NCBI GenBank assembly: GCA_011319805.1
Contig: SJRY01000244.1
Span: 62,001-126,000 of the forward strand
From: Macrocybe gigantea
Taxonomy: Eukaryota; Basidiomycota; Agaricomycetes; Agaricales; Callistosporiaceae
Direction: 5' to 3'
DNA: 64,000 nucleotides
The position numbers and the translations under genes were made by a program. Shown piece after piece: positions 44,981-55,759 of this stretch (within the stretch, counting starts at the first letter, position 1; each line of letters opens with the position of its first letter). A model generated the notes under the pieces. The model was not told the DNA's origin and did no database searches. It worked only from the letters and a program-made list of their open reading frames with translations.

Positions 44981-47046
44981 TCAGCTCTGAACCAAATCAA
45001 TGCCTGCACCCAGCCCGCGGCCATCCTGCCGCTTCTCGTGGTTGTTAGGCGAAAGGCCCGCAGAGCGATGCTGCTGTTGCTGCTGCTGATGCCGCATCTG
45101 CTCTTCCTCAAACAGCTTCCGCCCCACATCAGCACGCAAGCCAATGTTCCCACGATGAGCGGCGCCGAGCGCGGAGGACCGCGACGGGGACGGCGACGCG
45201 TTAATAAACTCGCTAAAGTTGAACTCGGATGCGCCTGGCGTGACCGTCATCGCCACTCCTGTCGACGACGCGTGCGCAGTCTTCGGACTGCCGCTCGTCG
45301 TCGAGCTCGATTTCCCGCGCGCGAGTGGGCTTCTGGGCGTAGGCGTCGTCGACGACGCGCTGGGCAGCGAAGGTGGTGGGAGGAGGTTGGACGGCGTGGG
45401 TGCCGGTCTCGACGGAGCACCGTCGAAGCTCCGGGATCCTCCCATTCCCATCTCGGGTCCGATGCTAGACACGCTCGACGAGAAGCTAGCCTCGCCGCCG
45501 CCACCGCCACGCGTTAAAGCGGAGACCTGCCGCGGTGTGACCGTTTCCGCTGAGAACGCATATTTATCATCCGCGTTTGCGGTCGAGCCCGAAGCAGAAG
45601 GGGACTGGAAAAGGACTCTGCCCTTGTCCCGAAGAGCGCCCGGGCCGCCGCTTAGTGCGCGATAGGCGGCGTAGTCCCTGGTTTCTCTATTCGTGGGCCG
45701 AGCAGGCGAGGGTGAGGTGGCGAGGAAAAGCATAAGATCGGCAGCCTCATTGTCTGTGGGCGCGGGGCGAGGAGTCGTGATGAGGTTGGCGGAGGGAGGG
45801 GGCGTCTGGTTACGGAAGGACGACTCGGTGGGTGTCGAGCCCGAAGCAGTGCCGGACGTCGCGGGTGGGCTCGTTGTCGCGACGGTCCTAGCTGAGCTCT
45901 GAGCGAACTGAGAGTATGAGTAGGTCGAGCCAGCCTCCGAGCCATCGATGCTCGACCGTGGGGACGATACGCTTCCAGCCATCGAAGGTCTGTTGTGCAG
46001 AAGTAGCGAGGTGAGCGTGGCGGCGGCTTTCATATCGATGTCGCCATCAACGTCCACGCTGACGTCGGTCGCCTTCTGTTTCTGTTTGCCCTTCTCAAGC
46101 GAGGAGCGTGCCGCCCTCCGCTTGCTGGGTGACCCTGGGCCTGCCTTTTCGTGTAGGCGGCTCTTGCCATGTTTGTGCGTGCGCGTGCTTTCCGCGGTTT
46201 TGCCGGACGGGCGCACTCGCGGCGACGGAAGAGACCTCACAGGCGCAGTAATGGGAAGGTCCGAGACGTTGTGTACCGTTCGGGCCTGATGCGGCGGCGG
46301 GGAGAGGAGGGATGCATACAGACTTGGAGCAGGGGCAGCACCGATCCCCTGCGCGGGAGTACTTGGCACAGCGAACATGGTGCTGCTGCCGTTCGCGGCG
46401 CCATAGTATGTCCGAGGAGAGGCCGAGATGGCCGGAGAAGCTTGGCTGATGGACCCGCTTCTTCTGAGGCTGCTTGGGCCAGCTGTACCTGTGGAAGAGG
46501 GGCTTGGCGGCAGGTTGCGATGACAGAGGACGAGGGACTTACGTTTGGCGGCGATGGAGCGGGGGGCGGGTGGCGGGAAGCTCTGAGCCTGGGTCCGAGC
46601 TTCAAGCTCCCTCAAGGGAAGATGGGGGACGTTGTGGGTCGCCTTGTACGACGCATATGACAGGCGTGCTCTAAGAGCACGAGTAACCTGGGAAAATGAT
46701 AGGGTGAGAGGGGGCCCGTCGGCGGAAACGTCTCAGCATATTAGGAGGGGGGGGCAAGACGAAAGGCAGCAGCGTCCCATGCACGACGTCTGCCAGAGTG
46801 CAGCGCAGCGGGGACACCGGATCGCAGGAAACGGGAAAGGGAGGGGGAGCAGGCAAAGACGCGTCGCATGAGACATACCATGGATATTTCGGCCCTCGCA
46901 AGGAACTTCTGGACGGCTCTCTTCCTCTGCTCCTTCTCCTGTGGATCAAGCAAGGACGACGAGCTTGTCTGGGACGCGGGAACGGCGTGGACGACGTAGG
47001 CCATGGGTGGGGAGGGCGACGTGGCTGAAGACGAGGGCGTCGCCAT
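44981..47046 (-). CDS. Whi5/Nrm1-type repressor of G1/S transcription
   Basis: Whi5 and Nrm1 bind SBF/MBF and hold back G1/S genes, a role analogous to Rb. The ATG at 47046 starts MATPSSSATS; an in-frame ATG 16 codons earlier is possible. The conserved helical motif spans an intron of about 190 nt: KEQRKRAVQKFLARAEISM, then VTRALRARLSYASYKATHN and LPLRELEAR. The rest is a long Ser/Pro-rich region with many SP/TP sites, as expected for CDK targets. It includes a basic stretch (SPSKRRAARSSL), the conserved DNEAADLMLFLATSPSPA block, and a C-terminal FNFSEFINASPSPSRS block. A Gln run (residues near 515) precedes the stop. The frame is intact through the large exon 44981-46690. No DNA-binding domain is visible, consistent with a co-repressor. 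Confidence 0.8.
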
Positions 47047-47570
47047 GTGTTGTTGGGAACGCGTGGGGGTGCGGTGTGAAGTGCTGACCGGCAACAGTCG
47101 CTCGTCGCGAGGACGGCGGAAACGAAGAGGCTAGAAGGAAGTACGGAGGCTTGAGCGCGTTGAGGCAGACGACGAGCAGGACGGAATCAGGTGGTGAAGG
47201 GCGTCTGGGAGCTGTGCCAAACGCGACGACGCGTTATCGGCTTCTGCCGGATTCCGTATTCCGCTTGCCGGATCTCCTGCCGAACATCCGTATCCACCGC
47301 GCACAAGCACATCTGCAACTGGCGGCCGCCCAGCAGGATCTCTGCCCGCTGCTCTGCCTCGTGAGCGCTCAACGCACCGCCGGGCTCGTCTCGCGAGCTT
47401 GCAGAAAACCCAGCAGAGCACAGCTCGTTCTCATCGCGGACCACATGGAGCAGATCAGATTCAGATCAAATGACCCGCCTGGATGACCTCAGTCCCTCGA
47501 GGTCCAAGGCCATACGTCAACGGGAATTCGTTTCCGTACCTGTCTTCTGATACATTCTACACGAACTTCA
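47047..47570. other. Upstream region of the Whi5/Nrm1-like gene
   Basis: This is 520 bp between its start and the end of the RAI1 gene on the same strand. No gene is seen. Confidence 0.5.
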
Positions 47571-49230
47571 TCATATCTGCCAACCAGCATTGGCCAGCGG
47601 GGCTGCAGGCGCGCCCGCGTCGATCCCTCGCTTCCGATCCTCCACGCGTTTCGTCTCCTCCCAGTACCATCTAGGCAAAAAGCCAACCCGGTCTTCGCCG
47701 CCCACGACATCTTCGACGCCAGCGTCGTCCAGCATCTCGACACTCGTTCCCTTTCCAGGAACAAAGTGCACCCGCCACACGCTCCCATTAGGTCCGTTTT
47801 GGACAATACCTCGCAAGAAACTCAGGAAGCGCTCGCCCCAATCGAGACAAATCAATGGATCCCAGCCAGCAGACTTTCCTCGCACCATACGGGGAATCTG
47901 TACCGTTTTTAATGACTGGACCCTGGTCAAGACCCCGATGGCGTGCGAAATCCCACCACGATCTCCTGGTGTACAGTCAGACGGAAGCATATGTGATCAG
48001 GCTAGGCAGTGCGCACCGGAACCCCGAGAAGGAACGACTGAAAATAGAATTTGAGCAATTTCCTGTCATGTGCAACGACATTAGTCATTTAGTAACAGAA
48101 TCCAGTACTAAGAGCGCCGCGAGCAACTCACTTATCAAACTTGGCCTCGTCATGCCGCCCACGAATCGTCAGCGACGTCTTCAATTCGACAAAGGTGTCT
48201 GGCTGTCCCGTGTATCTCCCTGCAGAGCACAAGTTGCCGTTGTGAGCTAATGTCACATCATGGAAACGACGGTTAAAACTCCAACCGACCCTTTACGCAA
48301 TCAACCTCGCCGCCAATGACTATCCGGGTATTTCCAAGTTTTGTGCGCACGACACTGCACCATTGGATGTTTGTGTCGACATCACCTCCCCAGCCAACGG
48401 GATCTCCTGGTTTAGGAGCTGGTCGACGGCCTGGAGAATCTGACGTGCAGTATGACTCGAACGCATAGCCGTAGTATGTCTGTAATCTTTGATGCGGTTT
48501 CATATTATTCCTGCAAAAATAAATCCATTCCGTTTGTCAACTCTGAAAAGGTGACACGGGCGTGCGTCAAACACCAGCGCCTACTTTTCTTGCAAGCGTT
48601 GCTCTGAGGGGTGTTCTTCAAAGTACAATGTGCCGTCCACGCACATGACGTTCATCTCCCAACCGTCCCGATCTTCATATGGCGCAGTTAATATCCTCTC
48701 TCAATCCAACACACAGGACATGTCAGCATCGACCTTTTCGGGTTTCAGGACCAGCGTTAGCGGCGTCACACACCGTGTCATCACGCCCCTCCAGGAGATG
48801 ACGCCTATGCCTTCGAGCATCGGCGCACGCTCGCCCTTGCGCGCCTCGCAGAACGCCCGTAGCAGCGAATCGATGCGACCCCGGTCCTCCGTTCTCTGCG
48901 CCACCGCTCATACGCGTGTCCGAGCTGCGCAGATCGCGGCGGGTCGACAAAGTACCGCAGCGCCGAGTTGGTAAACTCGAGTCTGTGCGTCGCGTCGTAG
49001 GAGAAGCTTATCACCTGTGTCGGCTGTTGGAATGGCGTCTGTTTGACCACGGAAGTGGACGAGGTGCGCGGGTAGGGGAAGAGAAGCGGTGTTGAGTCTG
49101 TGCTGCTGGATTCAGATGCCCCAGCGCTTGAGCCCGCCTGAGAGGCGTCGAACTGGAATAGCCTCTTTGTTTTAAAAGATGGACTCGAAGGTTCTCTGAG
49201 TTCTGACTCAGAGCACGATCTCTTCGACAT
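47571..49230 (-). CDS. RAI1: RAI1/DXO decapping nuclease
   Basis: RAI1 partners the nuclear 5'-3' exonuclease Rat1 and removes defective or NAD caps from RNA 5' ends. The ATG at 49230 starts MSKRSCSESEL. Blocks in order: QVISFSYDATHRLEF, ALRYFVDPP, IDSLLRAFCEARKGER, GVISWRGVMTR, WEMNVMCVDGTLYFEEH and QTYYGYAFESYCT. The catalytic acids are in VIGGEVDCV and, after an intron, the FVELKTS motif (Glu and Lys). The end has WGERFLSFLRGIV, VWRVHFVPGKG and GEDRVGFLPRWYW. All family active-site blocks seem present. A frame break at 48898, between YERWR and QRTEDRGRIDSLL, heals with one extra base. Five or so introns are in phase. The tail (VEDRKRG and following) is a short disordered extension. It lies 525 bp upstream of the Whi5-like gene on the same strand. 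Confidence 0.88.
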
Positions 49231-51011
49231 CGTCGTTGTATTCAAGGAGAGGACCTGCTTGATCACAGCTTGATTTCCAAGCCCTTGCCAAATAAATCGG
49301 ATTTGAAGTGCTGGTTGTCGACAGATCATCGCTCTGCGACATTCCCAGGCAGCAGAGACAATGCTAGCAGTTTCCACATGTTTTCCGATTGCTTTGCGCA
49401 GTGCAACTTCTTTCAGTTCGCCAAGCAGTAAATGAGAGACGGCAGTGCACAGACTCGACTCACGCACGAAGCTACATTCGTCTCGGCCTCTAGGCACGTA
49501 AGGGTGATTCTCTTTCTTGGTTTATATCGTACATAGATACTAATAATGGAGTTTTTTTAGGTTAAACAATATCCCACAGACCTGTCTGGCAGTCCATCCC
49601 CCCCTGAAATATTCACTCCGGATGTCAGGGAAGGACTTGAACGAACGGTATGAGTACTGTCTCGCGCATGCACTGTGACCGGCCGAGCAATCAATACGCC
49701 CTATGGATACGAGCTGTGGAAGTGCTGAGGCCCAGTGCTTCTTGGTTGCCAGTCACCATTTCGCGTGTGCACTCTCTTCGGGGGCTTGTCAGAATCGCTC
49801 AGAACAGCACGATGTATGTGCTCCCTCAGGGCACGGCCCATGTTCTTTTACGCCCAGATGAGCAGCTGCGCTGTATCAAGACACCTGTGCACACTGATAC
49901 TCATCAGCATAGTGCCGGAAATTTGGAGGTGGTTAGATTTCATTGAATTACTTTTGCTGCGTTAATCTGGATTGTGCGCAGAAATATGGCTTCGGAGCAG
50001 TTCCCGATTCTGGCACGATGATGATGGTTTGTTGACGGGTTCAAACGTTTACTTCCCGGTCCTTTGATGGACAAAGGTTCAACGTTCAACGTTCGACCTA
50101 TCACGTTGTGTCTCAACCTTTACATCCATTCATTTGAAATCTAATCCTCTTTGGCAGCGGCTGCAACCATCTTCGCTAATGCGATGCCAGAAAGGCTCTC
50201 CGAATGGACGAACGAGGCGTGACGCCGTCCTTCCTTTCACGACGTAGAGTTCACGAATTCTCTTTGTCCGCCGACGACATTCGGTCGGCGGCAACGTGAT
50301 ATCACCAAGAATATGTGATACCTCTTTGACGCTTTGAGCAGCGCTGTGTTAACAGTATTATCTGTCCGCTGGCGTTCCGGAACTAATCTCGCGGGATCCG
50401 GATCTGCGTTGTTGACTCTACATGACACTGGGTTTGAAAGACCTTGTGCTTCGGTTCTTCGTATACTTACTATTTCGCGCGCAGGGAACCGTCGGTTGGC
50501 ATTATATGTGTTTTGGGCCCAAGAATAGCAACGGAAACAAAAGAGGGCGTTTTGACCTTTCTCATCACACTCTGGTCAAAGCGCCGACTCTCGGGGCACA
50601 TGCCCGTCCAAGCACTGAGAAACAATGGGAAGCGATGGTCATGCTCCGCGTAGGTATGTGGCCTTTTTTGTCACAGCTGTGCTCCGGTATGTTTTTGTAA
50701 AGGTGGATTCAAGCTGGGTCTGTGCAGGGGATACGGCTGAGACAAATCTGTTTCTCCTTTGTTTGCTGGATTCGCATATATATGCACCTCCAGCGTTCCT
50801 GGGCCACTTTTTGGTGAATAGTAGCTTTGCTCACTACCCCTTTTTTGCCTGGCTATAAAGTCTCTATCTCTTCATTTCTCGCAGGCAATCTCACACATTC
50901 GCTAGCCCCACCTTCGTTCTTACCTGGTCGATATAATTTCACCGAGCGATATCGCTCCACTCCTTCCCGCATTTCTACCAATCAAGCATACAACACTAAT
51001 CTGAAAAAACA
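49231..51011. other. Divergent intergenic region, no gene seen
   Basis: This is 1.8 kb between RAI1 (minus) and the next plus-strand gene. There are short chance frames only. Near 50080-50100 there is a small direct repeat (gttcaac twice, then gttcgac). Confidence 0.45.
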
Positions 51012-52077
51012 ATGTTTTGTGAGTTATTCTTCCTACACATCATTTCTTCCGTGCATTTCTGACGATTTCTCCATCTCCGCAGTCTCAAGAAAATTCGAGG
51101 TAAAACTACGGAGCACACTGCCCCCAGATTGGCCCTCGCCATTCCACTACAAATGCAGCAACAAGGAATGCCGCTACGCGAACCCGCCACAGGCCCTTCC
51201 TGGCTCCTTCCGCTGCAGCGCCGGAAAGGACGGCCTTTCCTGCCAAGGCAGCTACATTGTCTCACCAAGCGACGCGGCGGCGACGGTTCGGCGGTTCGAG
51301 CGGGACTACGAGCGCAAGGCGAAAACGGAGCAGGTCGAGATGGCGCGCATCGAGAAAAAGATGGAGAAGGAGCGCGCAGAGGCGGATAAGTATGAGAAAG
51401 ACGAAGAGGCGCGCAGGCAGGCGGCCGCCGAGCTCGCGGCGCGGTACAAGGCCGAGAAGAAGAGGGACGTGAGGCGCGGGATCAAGTCGCCACTGCAAGA
51501 GCTTGTGGATAACTCGCTCGAGAGGCGCCCAGCGCAGCGCAAGCCGAACAATACCGCGTCGACATCGTCCGTAGGGTCGATGAGCAAAGCGGCCTCGCAG
51601 ACGTGGTCTGGCTGCCCTGCGCAGCGGCTGCAGGTCCGTCCCGTTGCAGCCGCCGTGCAGGCTCCCCGAGTCAAAGAGGTCCCTCGACTCGTGGCAAATT
51701 TTGTGGCACCGCACGCCCAGCAGGTCCAACATGGGCCGCGCCCCATGCCTCCAAGTTCTTCCGCCGCGTCATCCCATTCGAAGGACAAAGCGAAACCGCA
51801 GACGTCGTCGCGGCAACAACCCCTGTTGAAGCTGATGATGAAGACGCGCGTTGAGCAGCGAGCTGCACCGGGCGACGCTGCGAAGGTGGGGATGAAAGAA
51901 GTTATTTTGCCGTCACCCGCGCAGCTGGCGCAGCGGATGGAGAAAGCGAAGAAGGAGCGTCCTGAGAATATGTCTGATGGTCATCTCCTACCGCTTCGAC
52001 GCCTTCCGCCCGTTCCGAGCGGCGCAAATCCTTCACGTACGAAAGCAAAAGTCATGCCTCGTTGGTATGTGTCATGA
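51012..52077 (+). CDS. Unknown basic coiled-coil protein with a small Cys cluster
   Basis: The first coding exon is ATGTTTT (7 nt, 51012-51018), followed by a 63-nt intron (51019-51081) and then one long exon. The join gives MFFSRKFEVKLRS in frame. Near residue 20-65 four Cys lie in CSNKECRYANPP and FRCSAGKDGLSCQG, possibly a small zinc site. A highly charged helix follows (about residues 80-145, Lys/Glu/Arg/Ala-rich, coiled-coil-like), then a Pro/Ser/Gln/Lys-rich tail with KPQTSSRQQPLLKLMMK, ending MPRWYVS. I know no family. A longer open frame from 50827 exists, but it would read through the intron and lacks support. Confidence 0.6.
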
Positions 52078-53399
52078 CCGCTCTTGATGCGCAATTGATA
52101 TGACGGCCTTCTTTCATAGGATTTGAACCGGTTTATGTCTCTAAAGAAAGGCTCGTGTATGTTGTAGAATATGACGATCGCGACAAGATAGTCCAAAGAT
52201 CGTTGTGTAGTTTTATTCGTTTTTAGCCTACCCTTTCTCTTTCCTGCTACTATAACCATCTGTTGTAATTCCTAGCTAGTCCGTTAATAAATGTGTGAAT
52301 TACTTGAAATTGGCGTAAAGGCCTTTACCGCGTGAGATGAGACGAAACATAACTTGTTGGTCCCTGTTTATGACCGACTTTCCCCAACTTTCGTCAGCGT
52401 CCCGTTGCAAATTTACAGCTCCTAGCCTGTGGAATTTCTCACTAACTAGATGGAATAGTTCTCCACCTGTGCGTCATTCTTGCCTTGAATCGACAACCTC
52501 CAAACTCGGTACTTCAGGCGGACCGCTCCATCTCTTTGACGAATCATTGCCTTCTGGCGTCGATCGTACATTCTCGATGCTCATTGAGTGAGTGTGAGTG
52601 TCCTATGCCATTCTGTAGAGATTATCTGTCACTGTGTTGCATGCAGAAGGGTTATCTGAGTGCCTGTCGCCCCCACTTTTGTGCCTTCACTGGTCCTCTG
52701 AGTCCACTCACGCAAGCACGTGTGGCGGCACCTGACCGCCAACCCTGGACGCGTCGTGTCTCATACAGCCGTCAGCGCGTCAGCGACCGCTTGCATCCGC
52801 CTAAATCGATGCCCGCCAGTACAGCTGACCGTTCTTTGCACGTTATACCACGTAAGCATGTTAATGGTAAATTTTGCAGCTGAGCGGGCGACACCACCAG
52901 CTGCCAGGCTCTTCACAGTCGTCCGCAGTGGTATCGACTGCGTCAGCGCTCACATGACAGGCCAGTGGCTGACTGAGCCCCGTTGGTTAAAAGGCGGACG
53001 ATCAAATCAAACCCCCTACAACCGCTCTCTCCTCTCATCCACCACCTTACACCTTCGAGCGGACGCCCGCATGCGACTCGCCGACCCAGGACATGACCGC
53101 AGCTCGAGCGCGCAGGTACGATGCCCGCTCGACACGTCGACGCCATGTGTACGTTCACCTCAGGTGGGGTCGCTTCCGTGACGCTTAGGCAGAGCGTGTC
53201 CCTGTCCTTCGACTCTTCAGTGCGTGGGCGGGGTCGTCGAGCGGGACGGGACACGGCGGGGTTCACACTGGCATGTGGATCTTCGTGACAGTCGTCTCGA
53301 CCGCGGGGCGCCCCATGGCCACCCTAAGCTGCTGAGTCGCTGGACATGGACCAGGTCTGAGCGCGTAGGGGCTTCCTCACCATGGCGTGTAATGCGATG
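52078..53399. other. Intergenic, no gene seen
   Basis: This is 1.3 kb of short frames only, leading into the repeat region. Confidence 0.45.
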
Positions 53400-54420
53400 A
53401 TGCCATGACGACGGTCACCGAGACGAGGACAACGGATCGCCATGATGGGCGATGGTCGCTGGCGGGGAGTTCGGCAAAGGAGTTGGACTGGATACTGTTT
53501 GGAAGGGAGGACGGGACAGGACCTGGATTCCATGGATCGGGCGTTAACGACGAGGTGGGCGAAGAGATGGGATTAGTGGAGGAGGGTGTGAAGGGACAGG
53601 CGAGCCTGACGAAAGACCAGGTCTGGAAGGACTCGGACTGGACGCGAAGTCGAGACGGATTCGGCACGGCGGAGAGGCAAAGGAAGAAATGGGTATTGGT
53701 GGCGAGGCGAGGGAGGGACTCGGTTTGGAAGGGAGTCCAGAGAAGCACTTGTATCAGCAACGCAATGTTCGATGGATACGCGGCGGGGCGGTTGCCAGTG
53801 GCGGATCAGGATTGGGAGGGAGACCAGGGAAGCACTTGGGCTCGACATGCGATGATTGATAGATCGGCATCGATGGGGGGAAGGAGGGAACAGGGAAGAA
53901 CTTGGATTTCAACCGCGGGAGTTGTGGATTCAGCACTGGCGGCGAGTCGAAAGAAGGACTGGGATTGGAGGGGAAGCTGGTAAATGACTCGGATTTGGAG
54001 CACGAGGCCACGTAAATTCAGCATTGGCAGCAAGGTAAACGAAGGACTGGGGTTGGGAGGACTTTGTATCCGGAACGCAATGGTCAATGGATTCTGTATT
54101 GGTGGCGAGGGAGTGGCTAGGTGCGGCGAGTGGGGACTTGGCTTTGGAAGGGGGAACATGTAATAATTTGGATCCGATACCGCGACGGTCGAGGCATTCG
54201 GCATTGGTGTCTGGGCTGTCGAAAGAATGAGCATTGGGGGAAGGGGAGTTCCGTGGAAGGGCGAAGGAGCTGATGATTTCCCCTAGCGTTGACGACCAAG
54301 CTTCGACGATCTGGTGACGACCCTCAAGGAATCGCCGTCTATTCACGGCCGTACGAGTAGTTGGGATGGCAGTGTCGGCGTTGACGGCAGGGGGGTGGAA
54401 ATGGCCTTTTTGGAAGGCAC
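53400..54420. repeat. Degenerate tandem repeat, strongly purine-rich on the plus strand
   Basis: A motif like gcattggtggcgagg recurs, diverged, near 53460, 53538, 53694, 53798, 53931, 54019, 54097 and 54200. Spacing is about 65-105 bp, and several gaps are close to 78 or 104. Between the motifs G-rich words such as ggactgggattggagg recur. The plus strand is A+G-rich throughout. Read on the minus strand, each unit gives variations of S-L-A-T-N-A-E-S with Pro/Ser-rich spacers, in frames that shift between units (best open stretch 53930-54466, starting MMLEKQGPVN). It may be a decayed repeat-protein gene or a minisatellite. I see no transposon ends. Confidence 0.5.
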
Positions 54421-55759
54421 TACTGACGGCGGAAGAGTTTACAGGTCCTTGCTTTTCCAGCATCAAGTCCGCGACGCGAGCAAAACGTTGAGCTCAAGGC
54501 GTCAACTTCGGGGTTTTTTTTTCCGCTATGATGGACGACAGGAAGAACCTGAGGGCAACGCCGATTTCGGAACCTTCCTCCTGGCGACAAGAATCCAATT
54601 ATGGTCCACACATCCGCAACGACTGGCATTCCCATACTTCCTCACGGCGACGAACGCTTGCCTTATCCTTTTCCGTTCAACTCGTGTGCTGCACCATTTG
54701 TTTTTTTTTTTTTTTTTGCTATTTCTGTTGTTTCCGCAAATGAATGATCCCCAACTTTTATGAATTTGACGTCATCGTCCGGTTGGGCTTGGCTTGTTGG
54801 TCCGTGTTTATCGCCTCATTTTATCATTTTCTCCAACGAGCGCCTCTTAATCCTATCAAAAACATTGGCCCAGTTGGCCCGTATGACCGAGAAGTGTTGG
54901 CCGGATCAGCCCCGCATATTCATTCAAGAGCCCAATGTATTGGTAAAATGTGCGTAAAGACTTGTGCAAGCCTTTCCGATCGAAATTGACTTTTTCTTTT
55001 CAAAAGTCTTCCTCTTTTTTCATCAGAAAATTTCAGCATCTTCGGGAGTTCACCACTGTAAAGTGTACTCATGCCGACGCGTATCGGACTGCACAGTATA
55101 AGGAGGAAAAGGATCGGTGTTTGCTAACGTACGGTCATCTTTCGACCTTCTGCGGCAACTCTCTGCGATCTAACCATTGCGAGAACAAGGGACCGCGAGA
55201 AAAACTTTATCATCGCCCGCGTCATTTTTCCACACAAGCGTCTATTGGTAGTCATTGTTCTTGAGATAACCCCGTCCGGCACCGCCTCATGATCCTTCGT
55301 GGTCTCGTGGCACTGTCTAGATGCTGGGTTCGCTTACTTCGACCAAACCAAACATTCAAATATTCAAGCCTCGGAGTATTCCCTACCAATCACCACTCTG
55401 CCATACTGGATCATGATTATGACGCGGCAAATATGTGCACGAGTTTGACCGGTGGTCCTTCTGGCGGGAGACTCAACCTTGCTATTTGGGGCGGGTCACT
55501 TCAGATGCTCCAAGGGCGAATCTGCTGTGATCTCGACGTGCGTCAATGGAAGACGTCGGCTCTTCAAAGCCTCGACTCCTGACGCCGCGGACCGCTTTTT
55601 CTCTCTTTCCGCCTTGCCAGCTTAAAATCGCTAGCCTTTAGAAGAGGTGCAGGAGCACCCCTTTCCATACTCTTTGGTATCTCTTCACAAACCGAAGTAG
55701 GCGTATAGAGCCTAACTGTTAATTTACCCCTGCTTAATTCCTTACCAGAGGTCGGGACA
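54421..55759. other. Intergenic, no gene seen
   Basis: This is 1.3 kb with a T-rich tract near 54700-54720 and short chance frames. It leads to the promoter of the monooxygenase gene. Confidence 0.45.

Noticed and set aside
44985..46600. Long plus-strand frames opposite the Whi5/Nrm1-like exon
   Set aside because: They are shadow frames of a GC- and Ser-rich coding exon, with no family features; the minus-strand protein has conserved blocks.
50827..51080. Extension of the coiled-coil protein upstream to 50827
   Set aside because: It reads through an intron with good splice sites, and the extra 60 or so residues look like untranslated pyrimidine-rich sequence.
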